NCBI GenBank assembly: GCA_950295325.1
Contig: OX485808.1
Location: 32,632,527-32,696,526, forward strand
Length of the DNA stretch: 64,000 bases
Source: Polytrichum commune
Taxonomy: Eukaryota > Streptophyta > Polytrichopsida > Polytrichales > Polytrichaceae
Direction: 5' to 3'
A program made the translations under genes and the position numbers. This document shows, piece by piece, positions 21,254-32,282 of the stretch. Under the pieces are notes generated by a model, which was given only the letters and a program-made list of their open reading frames with translations, was not told the origin of the DNA and made no database searches. Numbering within the stretch: the stretch's first letter is position 1; each line of letters starts with the position of its first letter.

Positions 21254-24200
21254 CTACTTATTCTTCCGCCGCATCATGACCAGGGAGACGGTGAGCATAG
21301 CTGCGAGACTGCAAACCGCGACACCAATCATGTACCACACCGCGGCCGCCAGAAACACTTGCATGAACACGCCGGAGGTGATCTCAGCTGGCAAAGGGCC
21401 GGTGGAAGTCGTGGCTGCAACTACTTCCGAGGAATTTGCAGCGTCCAAACCATTTGTCATGCCTGCAAAAACAGCTCCCACAACAGAAATTGCAACCGGA
21501 GCGGCAGCTAACACGGATTTCATCCACCCACTGATCACATCTTCCATGTGCATCACAGTAGTCCAAGCAAACACACTGGGATCTGCATAACTCTGAGTTT
21601 TGGTCGATGACTTCCTTGTGTAATTGCTGTTTTCAGAGATGGGTATGGAGATGGCGATCGGTTGAATTGGGGTCCAGTAATCTTCTTCCAGGACATCAAT
21701 ACCAGGGTGACCACTTGTTTGTCCACGATGTTTGTAATTTCCTTGTTGCTGTCGTCGTCTTGCAGCTGCTTCAAATAGGGGACCAAGCTTTTCGGGGGTG
21801 GCATAGCTTGCTCTGGGTGATCGATGGTTGTCGGCCCTCCGAAAGCTCCCACTTTCTGGCACCCAGTTGAGTGGTATGATGGAGCCTCGGGAAGCGTGTA
21901 CCGAATTGGCGCCCCATGCCGCCGTGTCTTTGAGGGGGTCCTTGCCCATAAAGTGATGCCACCAGCGTCCTGCGCGAGCTTGAATGTTCTCGGCCGCGGC
22001 CATTCGTGCCTCTCTTTGGGCTACAGTTTCCTGTTACAAGTAGGAAAGCATGATATGTCATCATCCACCAGATAAGCAACCCCTGTCAACTGCCTCTACT
22101 GCGTATCAGAGCAACTCAAGCGGTCACTGGAAAATGAATATATCATAACAGGTTATCTAGGTTTATTTTGGAGGAAGCAGCATGTTCATCCCACCCACAA
22201 GGCCCAGATATTTAAATTTTTTTACGAGAGAGGTAACCCTCTAAACCCCTTTCCACTCTCAAAAATCGAGTGACCGGTGACTTTAAAGAGTTATCTGTCT
22301 GTCTGTCTGTCTCTCAATAATCAGTGGCCACTGAAGATTTATGATATGTATGGACTCGATGGGTGAGATGAGCATTGGCCCAAAAAACTCTAGAAGCCGA
22401 TTATTGAGAGAATCACTTTACCATGATTAAAATAGGAGTTGCTCCGATAACCTCCAACAGTGCATCGTCATACATCGGTAACAAACATGTATACTTACTT
22501 GTAGATTTGACCGCTTTTCTTGCTCGCGTTCCGCACATTTCTTGAGGAACTTCACAGCAGCTATGAAGACATCTTCACTCCTCTGTCCTCCGTGAGAGTA
22601 TGCGTCCACGCCGACAATCACCCTGGGTTGCTTGGACATCACAAACTCCAGAGCGGGAAGCTGTTCCCTTCCTACAAAGCTGCACACACAATCCGGGGTG
22701 AGTAAACTTCCCATGTTATGTACACCAGTCTGGATTGCAGTTGAGCGTGAAAGCACTTCAGAACGCAGTCGAAGTCATCCCTACAACTTCAATGAAGCTT
22801 CCCAACTTCCATGAAGCTGTTTTTTGTAATAACAGGTGGATCCAAATCTTTCACCGGAGTGACAGGCGAAAAGTTCACACCTCCCAGTTCGTGTGGCATT
22901 CTTCAACCTCTTTCATTACAAACAATCAGCATGTGCATACTTGCTAAATGACACCAATATCAAAAATAAATATAAAAATAAAAAATCACATACACGAAAA
23001 CTGTTGTGCAGGAACTTGAGGGTCTGGTGTGCATTTCAGAATAATTCTAGAGCCTCACACTTAACAATAGATGATAACAGAAAGGATCTAACTTGTTGCC
23101 AAAATATTGTAAGTCAGTGCGTGCTACGCAGAACAATGTGCACATAAATCAATCACTCTGCAAGAAGCTTGGTGCATGTATTCACATACGAAATACAGTC
23201 GACAGGGCAAGCCCGAATGGCATCCCTGATGGTGCTCTCCGAATCACCCCACTGACCAACAGCACGCGCACGACCGTAGCGATTCTCAATGGCAAATGTA
23301 TTGGAAGCAATGAGCGCACATTTGAGGCAACCCACGCACTTTGTCTCATCCACGAAGATGGCCCTGTCCTCTTCCACAGGTCCCAACCACTTCGAATACA
23401 ACGGCTCCCCCGTGTACCCCTCGTATGCCGCTCTCTCAATGCGTTTCTGTTCCAAGAGGTCGAGTGTCAGTGAAATTATGCATCAGCAGAGTTCCGCAAT
23501 TTAGGAAGATGAGGTCTAGGGTTTTGCAGTCAGTGGGTGACAGTCATTAATATGATTTGGGTATGTAAACGGTATCTGCCAGGTTGATGTCTTTGCCCTC
23601 TCTTGATATAAATTGCATGGAAGGGCAAGACATCACCCCCACGCAAGGGTGATGTATTGCCCACTTCTTAATATTGGGTTTATGGAAATCTTGGATTTTA
23701 AATTCACCTCTGAATACTGGCATGTTTGAATGACGAGGGAGCTTCTTGGTTTACTGGTTTCTGTATAGCTATGACATTGAGGGACATAACGACCATGTCA
23801 TGGATATTCAAGACATCAACATTGTGAAGAAGCTTCATGTCGAAGAATTTGCACAAGAATTTGCTTTTGTACCATGGTTGCATTTACCTTCCAACGTGTA
23901 GACTACTTGCAACCCTCAGTGCAAGGATTGTCGGTAGCTCATGTACGCAAAAGGGAAGGGAGAAATCATACAATCAGATCTCTGATATGCTCATTCAGTG
24001 GAACGATGCATCAAAGGGCTAAGTTCGACTGACGCACACAAAGACAGAAGGATTATAAACATTATTAACAGTTTATACTGACCACATCATATGCCGCCCT
24101 CTGCATCGGGTCGGAAAGAATGGTGTAAGCATCGTTGAGTAAGATTGCCATGTCGTGACCCACCGGCCCTGCAATGTCCGGGTGACATCTTTTCTGCAGC

Positions 24201-26327
24201 CATCTGTACGCTTGCTTGATCTCCGGAAGGGGTGCCTCTGGTTCCACACCGAGAAGTTCGTATACATCGTATCCATGGTCGGTCACCGACCCCCCTCCTC
24301 CTCCTCCTCTTCTGTACTCCGCACGGATTCTTCCACCTGCAAACATGGATGTAGCACAACAAGTTACTGGGCCATTCTTCTTGATACTTAATTGAAGAAC
24401 TACAAAAACTGTACCCTAAGTTGCATGGACAGCAATAATGGGGGCCCTAGAAGTGGAGAAAATACCAATCTCCTGTTGGCCCCCTGTTGGTCGTCGGTTT
24501 GGTTAACCATGTGAATCATGGGGGGAAGCCCCATCTAGATGCTTGACAAATGGAAGGAGGTTATGAACACATATATAAGGGAGCAACCTTCTTCAAGAAG
24601 ATTTCTCTTTTGCTGTATGTAGTGCAATCAGAAGTTTGAGCCATGTGGCCAGGGAATACTTCACTTTAGTTATGGTGTGGATCCCTTTGTGTTTTGTTCC
24701 TTCTGCTATTCCTTTTCTGTACGGGAGAGGGATACTAGTGCTGATGAGTCAAGTTTCGATAGTGTAATCCGACGTGTTGCTTGAATTAACGTAACAGAGA
24801 GAAAGGTAGAGTTGAAGGTAAATTTCCAAAATGAGCAGAATGCTACTGCGACGCTCAGATCAGGTGAATGAGCAATTTCTGGAAGAGATTTGAAAGTAAA
24901 CTGCGTCCATGTGCAATCGTTTCACCAGCTTTGAAGACAACCCCTTCTTCAATGCAAGGATTGTGTAGTGCATCTCACCTTGCCAAGTAGGCCATAGCCC
25001 AACAGTGAAAAGAAGAGATTTTTACTCAGGAGGAAAATTGAGAGTTTTCTAAATAATTGCGTAGTTTTCGATTCCGAAGAATTTCACATCTCTGAATTCA
25101 CATGAGAGATTTCACATCCCTGAGAGATTCAAATAAGATTTGAAGACCCAGCTGAATATTTAGCCCCAAACATCATCATTGGCGCCAATTTTGAGTAGTT
25201 ATGGTGGACACTTCAACATCGAACCGCGGGAATCCGACCGAAGCTTTTCAAATACAGCTTGAAGATCATGAAGGACATTTCAACAAGTGATCCCAACAAA
25301 TGTTTTTCAAAGAACTCTAAGAGAATAAGAATTGCACCCTCATCACCTCGCCAAGTGGAACTATGGCTTAACAAAGGAGAGAATATTACTAAGGAGAAAA
25401 TTTGAGAGTTCTTTTAGCTGTGATAAATGGTTTCCGACTCCGAGGAATTTCACGTCTCGGAAAGACCAAATTCGCACCATATTCGAAGGCCTGCAGAATA
25501 TCTAGCTCTCAAAGCATCATCACTTATGCCAATTTTTTGTACACTAATATTCCAATTAGTGCGTGTTACAATTACTGCGTAACTCCGAATAGTAACACGC
25601 GCTACTTGGAATAGTCAGTGTAGTCGTGGTGCACTCTTCAACATCAAATCGCGTGAATCTGACCGAAGGCTTTCAATTACAGCTTGAAGATAGTCAATGA
25701 CGCCTCAACACGAGATCTCAACAAATGTTTTTCAAATAACTCAGAAAGAATAAGAACTGCACTCTCATCACCTTGCCCAACAATTCGAAAGGATCTTTCT
25801 ACTCGGCAGGAAAATAAGGGGTTCTCGTGGCTTTGATAACACCTAGTTTCAACTCTGAGGTCTTTTACATCTCTGGAAGGCCAGATTTAAATCCAATTCA
25901 AAGACCCAGCTGAAGATTGAGCCCAAAGCATCATTATTAACACAACTTTCAAGTAGTTATGGTGCACTCTTCTACTACTTCGAATCGCCGGAATCCGACC
26001 CAAGGTTTTCAAATACAGCTTGAAGGATATTCAAGGACACCTCAACAAGTGATCCCAATAGATGGTTTTCATACAATTCTTTTTGAAGAAAAACAATATT
26101 TCTTTTGCGGGTAGTAGCGAGTGAGAACTGATCTAACCTTTGCTTCTCCTCCTTTGAGAAATTCTTCCAACTCGAAGCTGCGACGTCGCCCCCACCTTCT
26201 TCGATACCAAGCACAGAGACGAAGAAGGACGCAGATTCCTGGAGCTGGAAACTCCTTCGCGACTTCCAATTGCCTCAGAAACCGGCAGCAGCACCTCACA
26301 ACGCACATGCCATTGGGCTGTCGCCAT
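21254..26327 (-). CDS. DJC76/77-type plastid J-domain plus 4Fe-4S ferredoxin-like protein
   Basis: Five exons join in phase: 26327-26138, 24336-24083, 23446-23190, 22679-22499 and 22030-21254, giving 552 residues. Exon 1 encodes a basic, serine-rich N-terminus (MATAQWHV...RRRSK) fitting a chloroplast transit peptide. A J domain follows (about residues 85-148) with HPD at 115-117, needed to stimulate Hsp70. Next is a ferredoxin-like domain with CVGCLKC (185-191) and CP at 228, ligands for one 4Fe-4S cluster. The C-terminal exon ends with two hydrophobic segments (from SVLAAAPVAISVVG and VWYMIGVAVCSLAAM). This order matches the Arabidopsis DJC76/DJC77/DJC82 group of thylakoid-linked co-chaperones. 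Exon 1 is linked to the rest by frame and splice signals only; other joins are also supported by family similarity. Confidence 0.9.
22813..23036 (-). pseudogene. Copied fragment of ELP5 (exon 7 plus upstream intron) inside a DJC intron
   Basis: Within intron 3 of the DJC gene (22680-23189), this segment matches 52289-52490 of ELP5 in the same strand sense. It covers most of ELP5 exon 7 (TTTTCGCCTGTCACT, CCACCTGTTATTACAAA) and about 100 bp of intron 6 (TTGCTAAATGACA, GGAACTT.AGGG). Because intron is included, it arose by DNA-level copying, not from mRNA. The exon copy has a small indel giving an early in-frame stop, and its acceptor CAG is GAG. It is therefore not a functional exon. Confidence 0.85.
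23583..23637. repeat. Hairpin in DJC intron 2
   Basis: The arms GTTGATGTCTTTGCCCTCTC and GAAGGGCAAGACATCACC pair over about 18 bp across a loop of about 17 nt. A nearby second inverse string (GGGTGATGTATTGCCC) could pair alternatively. It may be a small foldback insertion. Confidence 0.45.
25010..26070. repeat. Threefold tandem repeat in DJC intron 1
   Basis: Three diverged units of roughly 350-400 bp follow one another up to the exon 1 donor. Landmarks recurring three times are TCATCACCT near unit starts, GAGAGTT/GGGGTTC, AATTTCACATCTCTG-like strings, GGTG..CACTTCAACATC-like strings and TACAGCTTGAAG (about 25254, 25679 and 26014). Unit 2 carries the small MITE at 25542-25620. Confidence 0.7.
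25542..25620. mobile_element. 79-bp MITE with TA duplication in intron repeat unit 2
   Basis: The ends CACTAATATTCCAA and TTGGAATAGTCAGTG are inverted repeats, continued by GCGTGTTAC/GTAACACGC. TA flanks both sides. Units 1 and 3 of the surrounding tandem repeat lack this segment and read continuously through the site (..TTT..AGTAGTTATGGTG), giving an internal empty-site comparison. Confidence 0.8.
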
Positions 26328-28267
26328 TGATAAGGGCACAGGCTCACACAAGATTATGAAATTCCTCCGCAATAAAATAAACCGGATGGAATGAAAGAAA
26401 GGAAAGAAAGGAAAGAATTGGCGACTCGCCACTATCTGTCACGAGCACGCAGAAACCCGGACTTCTCAAGACCTGTGCAAACCATGCACTGCGCAAGAAA
26501 GAGCTCGTGTTGCGTTTGGATTCAAATAGTTCTGGCAATATTGTAGATTCCCAATTACGTTAAGTTACTCGCGATCGAGTCCCCATGATCGAGATCCGTT
26601 GCGTTTCATTTGGACCACCCCTGGTCCCTTGGGTGGGGGGCTTTTGGCGAAAAGCGCATGGCTGACGTGGAAACCGTGAGGAGCGTCGTGGGGTTCGCAG
26701 GGGCGACCGTGGCGGGAGTGCCGGAATGGGAAGCCGCCTCGTCACGGGCACATGCGTTTGCGTGCCACCATGGGAGCTAAGGTGGTGGATGGGTCTTAAA
26801 TGGTTACTTTTTCCTCAAGCACATAGCACACTTCTCCTAGGACATGAAACACACGAGATGACTAGCAAATCCAGGCCATAGCTTAAGGGGGGCACTGGTG
26901 AAAATGTAGAAAACCACATGCGAGAAAATGTAGGGTGGATTTTATTCAAGACACATAATTTTTACATTTTCCTTAGATATATAATAGTGTCCTCTAAATG
27001 TGAATTTGAGAATTATATATATAATGTACGGTGTGGTTTAAGTTTTGGTGTTTTTGAAATTTAGATGTAAAGTAGCATAAATAGAATTAAGTTATTTAAA
27101 AAAATTTATAGGTTCAACATAAATCATTTGTCATTAGTGGTATTGGATGAGAAATAGGCAAAATGTATGTGGACATGTGGATGAATTTGTTGAAATGGTC
27201 GCCTTTGGATGAAAAATATCGTCATCCAGTGATGGAAGGGTTGGTTGGCTTATTTAGGGTTTCCTAGGGGGTTCAGGAACCGTACGCATTATGCTAAAGT
27301 TTATAATATGATGGTTGTATGTGTGTAATGTGCAGATTAATATTTGTGCAATGTAATGTATGCATAATGTATGTGCAGATTATTCACACGAAATTTCTAC
27401 AACTTTTAAATAACATATGGTGATTATAATTATGCGACTCTAAAATGTATATATAATGATAGAGTGTTAGAAAATACCATCCAGTAGAAATTTAGCTACT
27501 TATAGGATGGAAAATATTCAACGAAGGAAGGTAAATCCCCCCCCCCACCCATTAAATAGGGGGTTCTCGCACATGTATACATAAATCAAGTGTAGGTGCA
27601 CCCCCCGTGGGCCGTAGCCACTTTTCTTATAAGGTATGTAGGTGTCATTTGGTCGTTTTTCATATTCTCCAACCTCTATTGATTAGATTCACACAACAAA
27701 ACTCATGCTACATTATAAAATCTACGATGAAATATCTACGAAAACCATATTGAAAATCGGACCTCCCCTTATTTAGTTATGGTTATTGAAAGTGCATGTT
27801 TTTCTTGGCTTTGTCCCATATCGTAGAATAGAGGCATTGTGGGGACTACATTTGAGTGGTAATGACGCCTAGGTAATGCATGTTAAAACTTAATGGATAA
27901 GATTTGGTGAAGCTCAATGAAAGCTTTAGTGGAATTTCCAATTTAATATGAAAAAATATAGTAATTAATTTTTTTTAGGACAAAGGCTCTCGTGGCAAAG
28001 CCACATCCGCTTGTTGATTTCTTGACCGGATTCATAAGTCCTCCCAATTGTGTTCATTGTTGAGTGTATAGTAGTTAGTCCAATCTCTTTTAAACATGTG
28101 TCTTTATGATGTTTATTCTTTAATTCTCACCAAATCATATACCAATTAAATCATACCAATCAAATATAGGGGTATGATTAAGAAAATGAGCCACTTCAAA
28201 CCCATCTACCCAAAATGTTTTTTTTGGTCATTTATAATAAATAAATAAATATAAATATAAATATTTT
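26328..28267. other. Upstream region of DJC gene and AT-rich intergenic DNA
   Basis: The first few hundred bases hold the promoter and leader of the DJC gene, including a GGAAAGAAAGGAAAG purine stretch near 26398-26414. GC-rich DNA continues to about 26760 without a recognisable gene. Beyond this lies AT-rich DNA with a C-run at 27537-27546. A short repeat TTCTCCTAGGACATG..AACA..AGCAAATCCA is shared by about 26833-26870 and 28272-28330. Confidence 0.45.
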
Positions 28268-28925
28268 ATGAGCAACACGATTCTCCTAGGACATGTAACA
28301 TGCATTTAGTACAAGATGATTAGCAAATCCATATCAAGGCCGTAGCCATTTTCCTCATAATTTTTTAGAGCTCAAAAGTACATTTTATTTATTAACAAAG
28401 TGAAGATCCTTATGCTCATTAAATGATAGTGTATCCTCACATTGAGCCTAGCAGGGTTATCATATTTTGAGCATGTGCTCTAATCTCTTTTAAATGCATT
28501 TCATTTTGGAATTTGTTCTTGGAGTCACACCTAACCACATATGACACAAACGTAGGTGTCCAATGGAGATAAGTAATCAATTAGGTAAGCTTATTTTAGA
28601 CATGCCGAAATTCAACATATCAATATTATGGACACCTATATTTGAGTGGTATGTGGTTAAGTGTGGATCTAAGACATGTGTTTAGAAAGAGATTGGAATA
28701 CATGCTCAAATATGCTAACCATTATGGGTTCAATAGACAACATAATAGGGTGGGTGGGGGGTGATGTTTAATGATCATTCAACGAGCATGAGAATCTTCA
28801 TTTTGCTAATGAAGAGAATATTCATATGAGCTCCAAAAAGTATGAGGCCAATGGCTATAAATGCAATTTGTATTTTCTAAGTATCTCACACCTATTGCAT
28901 GTTTCATATTTTACAAGAAGTGGGT
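28268..28925. repeat. Long inverted repeat (about 300-bp arms)
   Basis: The left arm (about 28268-28570) and right arm (about 28605-28925) are inverted copies. Examples are TGAGCATGTGCTCTAATCTC against the inverse of GAGATTGGAATACATGCTCA, and CACACCTAACCACATATGAC against the inverse of ATGTGGTTAAGTGTG. Outer examples are GTGAAGATCCTTATGCTC with its partner near 28790, and TAGCCATTTTCCTCATA with its partner near 28850. The central loop is only about 35-50 bp. No coding frame is present. A transcript would form a long, imperfect hairpin. Confidence 0.75.
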
Positions 28926-29555
28926 GCATAGATAAAAATATATGAATGACGCATGTTTACGTTAATGCAAAATAGATAGATATAAACTCCTGCTCCAAAT
29001 GGAGCAAGCATGAATGAAGAGCCTTTTCATCTACAAACTACTTCGCCCTTTCGGGGGTGGGCTCTATCCAAGGTACTTATGTCATAGGTAACTGATATAA
29101 TTATGGTAGTGTTGGGAGGGGGGCAAAAAATGTTTTTGTTTGAATATGATAGTGGGTTGTGGCATTGTCACCCTATAGTCATGTGAATCGATTGGTGGGT
29201 GCCTATGATTTAAGTTGTTTGAAAGCCCAAGTTCAAAAGCATGTAAGGCCCTTTGAGAGCGATTCATATTGCCATCCTCCAACGTGGAGTGAGACATTGG
29301 TGGGACTCACTTGCTATCCTTGCAATTATAGTGTTTTATTTTGGACTAGAAAGTTGCATTGTTAGTTGTTGGTCTACGATGGGTGGTTGGGTGGGGGGCC
29401 AAGTCTCATGGGATTTTGTGGTGTGGCAATTTGTATTCAAGTATTCTTTTGTTTAAATAAGGGTGGAGAGGGAATGCATAGCCGTGGTATGTCGTTGGTG
29501 TTGTAGTCTATTGATTTTGGCTAGCATAATCGGCATAATTGCATAATTGTCTAAC
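28926..29555. other. Intergenic DNA, no gene recognised
   Basis: Overlapping short frames on both strands at 29082-29456 have no recognisable features. The left border of the neighbouring transposon-like region may lie here, but no terminal repeat was found. Confidence 0.4.
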
Positions 29556-29792
29556 ATGTTTGAGGACTCCAGGGACGTCCTTCTTCCGTGCAGGGGAAGG
29601 CGAACCCCCAATCGCGAGGCTTCCAAATCGCAGTGTGAACCTCTTGCCAAGGGATCCATTGCCAAAGCAGGGAAGGAGGATGCACGCGTGGAGGGGTGCG
29701 AACAAGATGATACCAATGAGAAGACGAAGTTTGACGACGAGCATACAACGGGCCCGATTCATGAACCCGCATCAAAGGTGCATAATCCTTAA
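29556..29792 (+). CDS. Small ORF or exon of unknown element (ORF A)
   Basis: A 79-codon frame starts at the ATG at 29556 (MFEDSRDVLLPCRGRRTP) and is polar, rich in K, E and D, with no known domain. The run ..GCATCAAAG/GTGCATAA near 29779 could be a splice donor, so it may be a first exon. It lies just left of the first TGACTA/TAGTCA array and reads in the same direction as the ORFs beyond it. Its function is unknown. Confidence 0.35.
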   Translation: MFEDSRDVLLPCRGRRTPNREASKSQCEPLAKGSIAKAGKEDARVEGCEQDDTNEKTKFDDEHTTGPIHEPASKVHNP

Positions 29793-29821
29793 CACACAAC
29801 TCCAATTCATTGGACCGTGTT

Positions 29822-30090
29822 TCTAACAGTAGTCATTCTTTTAGAGTATATGACTAAGAGTAGTCATTTTCTCTCATGATATGACTAACAATAGTCATTT
29901 TCTTCGATAACGTGATTAGCAATAGTCATTCTCGCCAAAGATTTAACTACAAGTAGTCATTCACACCGATGGTGTGATTAGCAGTAGTTATTGTCTCCGA
30001 CGATGTGACGAACAATATTGATTAATATAGAGTATATGACTAGGACTAGTCAAAATTTTATATAATATGGCTAAGAGTAGTCCTTACTAT
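29822..30090. repeat. Left array of TGACTA/TAGTCA near-palindromes
   Basis: About eight copies of ATGACTA-nnnn-TAGTCATT occur at roughly 32-bp intervals (near 29828, 29849, 29880, 29912, 29944, 29976, 30040 and 30066), with one or two mismatches in later copies. Each half-site is the inverse of the other. Such dense subterminal palindromes are a feature of transposase-binding regions in En/Spm-type elements. Confidence 0.7.
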
Positions 30091-30284
30091 ATAACATATG
30101 TCCAACTACAATAATATTTGCCATATATATGGCGCTTTGTGGACATCGATGCGTTGAAGAATACCACAACTAGTCACGCAGTCTATTGCCGCTCGTGGTT
30201 GTGGGCTAACTTGTGAATTATTTATGTATGGAGGGAGATCGCCTAACAACAAAGCCTCGAATCTGATAGAGAAGAAGAGGATAT

Positions 30285-30692
30285 ATGTCAAACCCTGCAA
30301 CCCCCTCTAGGTTTAAGGCGCCTCCCCATATAATGAACAGGAACGACACACAAAAACGTATGAGAATGTTGCAGGAGACGTATAAGGATGACGACACCAA
30401 CCACGACTATTTGGAAGAGGATGTTGACATCGACGACCTTGTCGTTCCATCTTTGAATATTGACAACTTTGGAGGTGATGCCAATAGTGATGAAGGCGAG
30501 AGCATTGCGAAGCCATTGCACGTGCAAATATTAAAGCTGAAGGTGGAGATTCTAACTGGAAAGCGTGAGCTTTTGCGAACACAAAGTGCACAAAATGCAC
30601 AACATGACCAATCATCTGCAGAGAGGAGTGTGTCACTGCGGATATATGCATCCGAGCAATGGAGTCAGAGGCGGAAGATATCTAAGCAGTAG
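30285..30692 (+). CDS. Unknown 135-residue protein, probable transposon ORF (ORF B)
   Basis: The frame starts at a true ATG (MSNPATPSRFKAPPHIMNRN). The middle is acidic (EEDVDIDDLV and GDANSDEGES). The C-terminal third, HVQILKLKVEILTGKRELL, looks like a coiled coil. No catalytic motif or known family is recognised. It lies inside the TGACTA/TAGTCA-bounded block and reads the same way as the ORFs downstream. It may be one exon of a longer spliced gene. Confidence 0.4.
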   Translation: MSNPATPSRFKAPPHIMNRNDTQKRMRMLQETYKDDDTNHDYLEEDVDIDDLVVPSLNIDNFGGDANSDEGESIAKPLHVQILKLKVEILTGKRELLRTQSAQNAQHDQSSAERSVSLRIYASEQWSQRRKISKQ

Positions 30693-31269
30693 CAAAACGA
30701 GGTATTCGTGAGATAATAACGCTGTAAGAAAATGTACACCATCGAGGTAGACATGAAAAAAATTCTATGTGGACAAAATCATTCCTGGTGGTTAACATGC
30801 TTGAGATGATATTCTTAGGATATAAATTTTAACGAGAATAATTATAATACACACAAGACTTCAATATTGTTAAACATAAAACAACGCGTAAACAACACAT
30901 TTGAATATGAAGGAGGAATAAGACGAGTCACGGAGGAGATATTTCATGCAACGCTAAAATGACAACTAAAAATCAAGCCGTATAAATTGGAAAAAACGTT
31001 GCAAACAAACAGGAGCAAGCCGAAACATATCTGCCAAGATTATTGGATTAATTTGTCAAAGCTAATATGAGAGGATTGTAAACTAAAAGAGACAGAGAGG
31101 CTGAAGGAAAACCGAACACAAATAAAGAGACCTTTAGTTATAGGTCGCGGTGAAGATGACATTACAACAAACCTGGTAAGCACGAAACTCTTAAATTTTG
31201 GTGGAAATAGTTGTACGTCATGTTGTACCACTATGCAGAAGATACTAATGCAAGGAAAGAAAAAATTGT

Positions 31270-31540
31270 ATGTTTACAGATGTACGAGTTAGAGAGGATG
31301 CCAACACGCGAGGAGATTGAGGCGGAGTTATAATTACGAAGGGGGATGCAACACGTGGAGCAGGGAGGAACCACATGTTTGACGTCTCCTATGGAGGAGG
31401 CAAAATAGACCACAATTTTCCGTCGAGCCATATATCCAATATGGACGAGGACCGGGACCTACTCAAACGGATGGACGGGTTAGAGGAGAACATGAAGCTG
31501 ATAATAGCCGCTTTGAACATCGGAGGGGTGGACAACTAAA
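31270..31540 (+). CDS. Two short coding pieces with coiled-coil character (ORFs C and D)
   Basis: After an acceptor-like TTTACAG at about 31279, the frame MYELERMPTREEIEAEL runs to a stop near 31332. From the ATG at 31442 a second piece reads MDEDRDLLKRMDGLEENMKL and ends GGVDN at 31540. Both are charged and helical, resembling C-terminal coiled coils of plant transposase accessory proteins. No database-level family can be claimed. They may be exons of one gene. Confidence 0.3.
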
Positions 31541-31596
31541 GAACCATAAAATAAAATTTTGGAGCACTTGGTGGAAATAATTATACAGAAAATCTA

Positions 31597-31794
31597 ATGA
31601 AGGATAATACTTTTGCAGAGCCACATAATGAGTACGTGCAGCAGAAATTAAAGGAAGACCAGGTAATTGTGGGCACTATAATAGTGGACAAGGTGGAATG
31701 GAAGTGGTGGGAGGAACACGAAAATATGAAAAGAAATGTGGATTTTTTTGCAATTATACCAGCAATGATATGCGCACTAACACGTGAAAATTAA
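31597..31794 (+). CDS. Unknown 65-residue ORF (ORF E)
   Basis: The frame begins at an ATG (MKDNTFAEPHNEYVQQKLKE) directly before an acceptor-like CTTTTGCAG at about 31618. The true coding part may therefore begin at AGCCACATAATG. Charged residues and WKWWEEHE are visible, but no family is recognised. Confidence 0.3.
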   Translation: MKDNTFAEPHNEYVQQKLKEDQVIVGTIIVDKVEWKWWEEHENMKRNVDFFAIIPAMICALTREN

Positions 31795-31925
31795 ATGAGT
31801 TGCAATGGTCATGCTTGAGAATTGTATGACTATTAGTATTCATTATGAAGCACTATTGCGAAATATGTGGACCACAATGAAAATTTTGCCATCATAAAAG
31901 TCGAGGTTAGATATGAAAAATAGTA

Positions 31926-32282
31926 ATGGGTAAATACAATTATTCACAAAAAGAAGAGGACGCTGAAGACCAACTAGAAAATAAATGGGAGGAGACACCA
32001 AACAAAGAGAAGGACGAGGGAGAAAAAACGATTCAGCATCTGACTAAGAGGAGTGTCGAGAAGGTTGTAAAAAAAAACCCGTATCACGGAGGTGGAGAAA
32101 CTTCAAATTTCCGCAGGTGCTCAGATGAGGCCTGCGAGAGGCATGAAATTGTAAGGAAGCAAAGAAGGCCAAAGATGAAGATTGCACAACACAAAGGGCC
32201 AAACGGAAATGTTGTAAGGGGAAAGATGCTGAGGCAAATGACAGATATCGGAAACAAGAAGGTAGCGAAACGAAGAATGTAA
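31926..32282 (+). CDS. Unknown basic 118-residue ORF (ORF F)
   Basis: The frame starts at an ATG (MGKYNYSQKEEDAEDQLENK), acidic at first and strongly basic after about residue 45, ending GNKKVAKRRM. A single CysXXXXCys pair (RRCSDEACER) is present, which alone does not make a zinc finger. The basic half suggests nucleic-acid binding (inference). A GTAAAT at its stop codon could be a splice donor to the next coding piece. Confidence 0.35.
   Translation: MGKYNYSQKEEDAEDQLENKWEETPNKEKDEGEKTIQHLTKRSVEKVVKKNPYHGGGETSNFRRCSDEACERHEIVRKQRRPKMKIAQHKGPNGNVVRGKMLRQMTDIGNKKVAKRRM

Noticed and set aside
21186-21590. 134-codon plus-strand frame
   Set aside because: It is antisense to the last DJC exon, whose minus-strand reading matches the family and joins upstream exons in phase.
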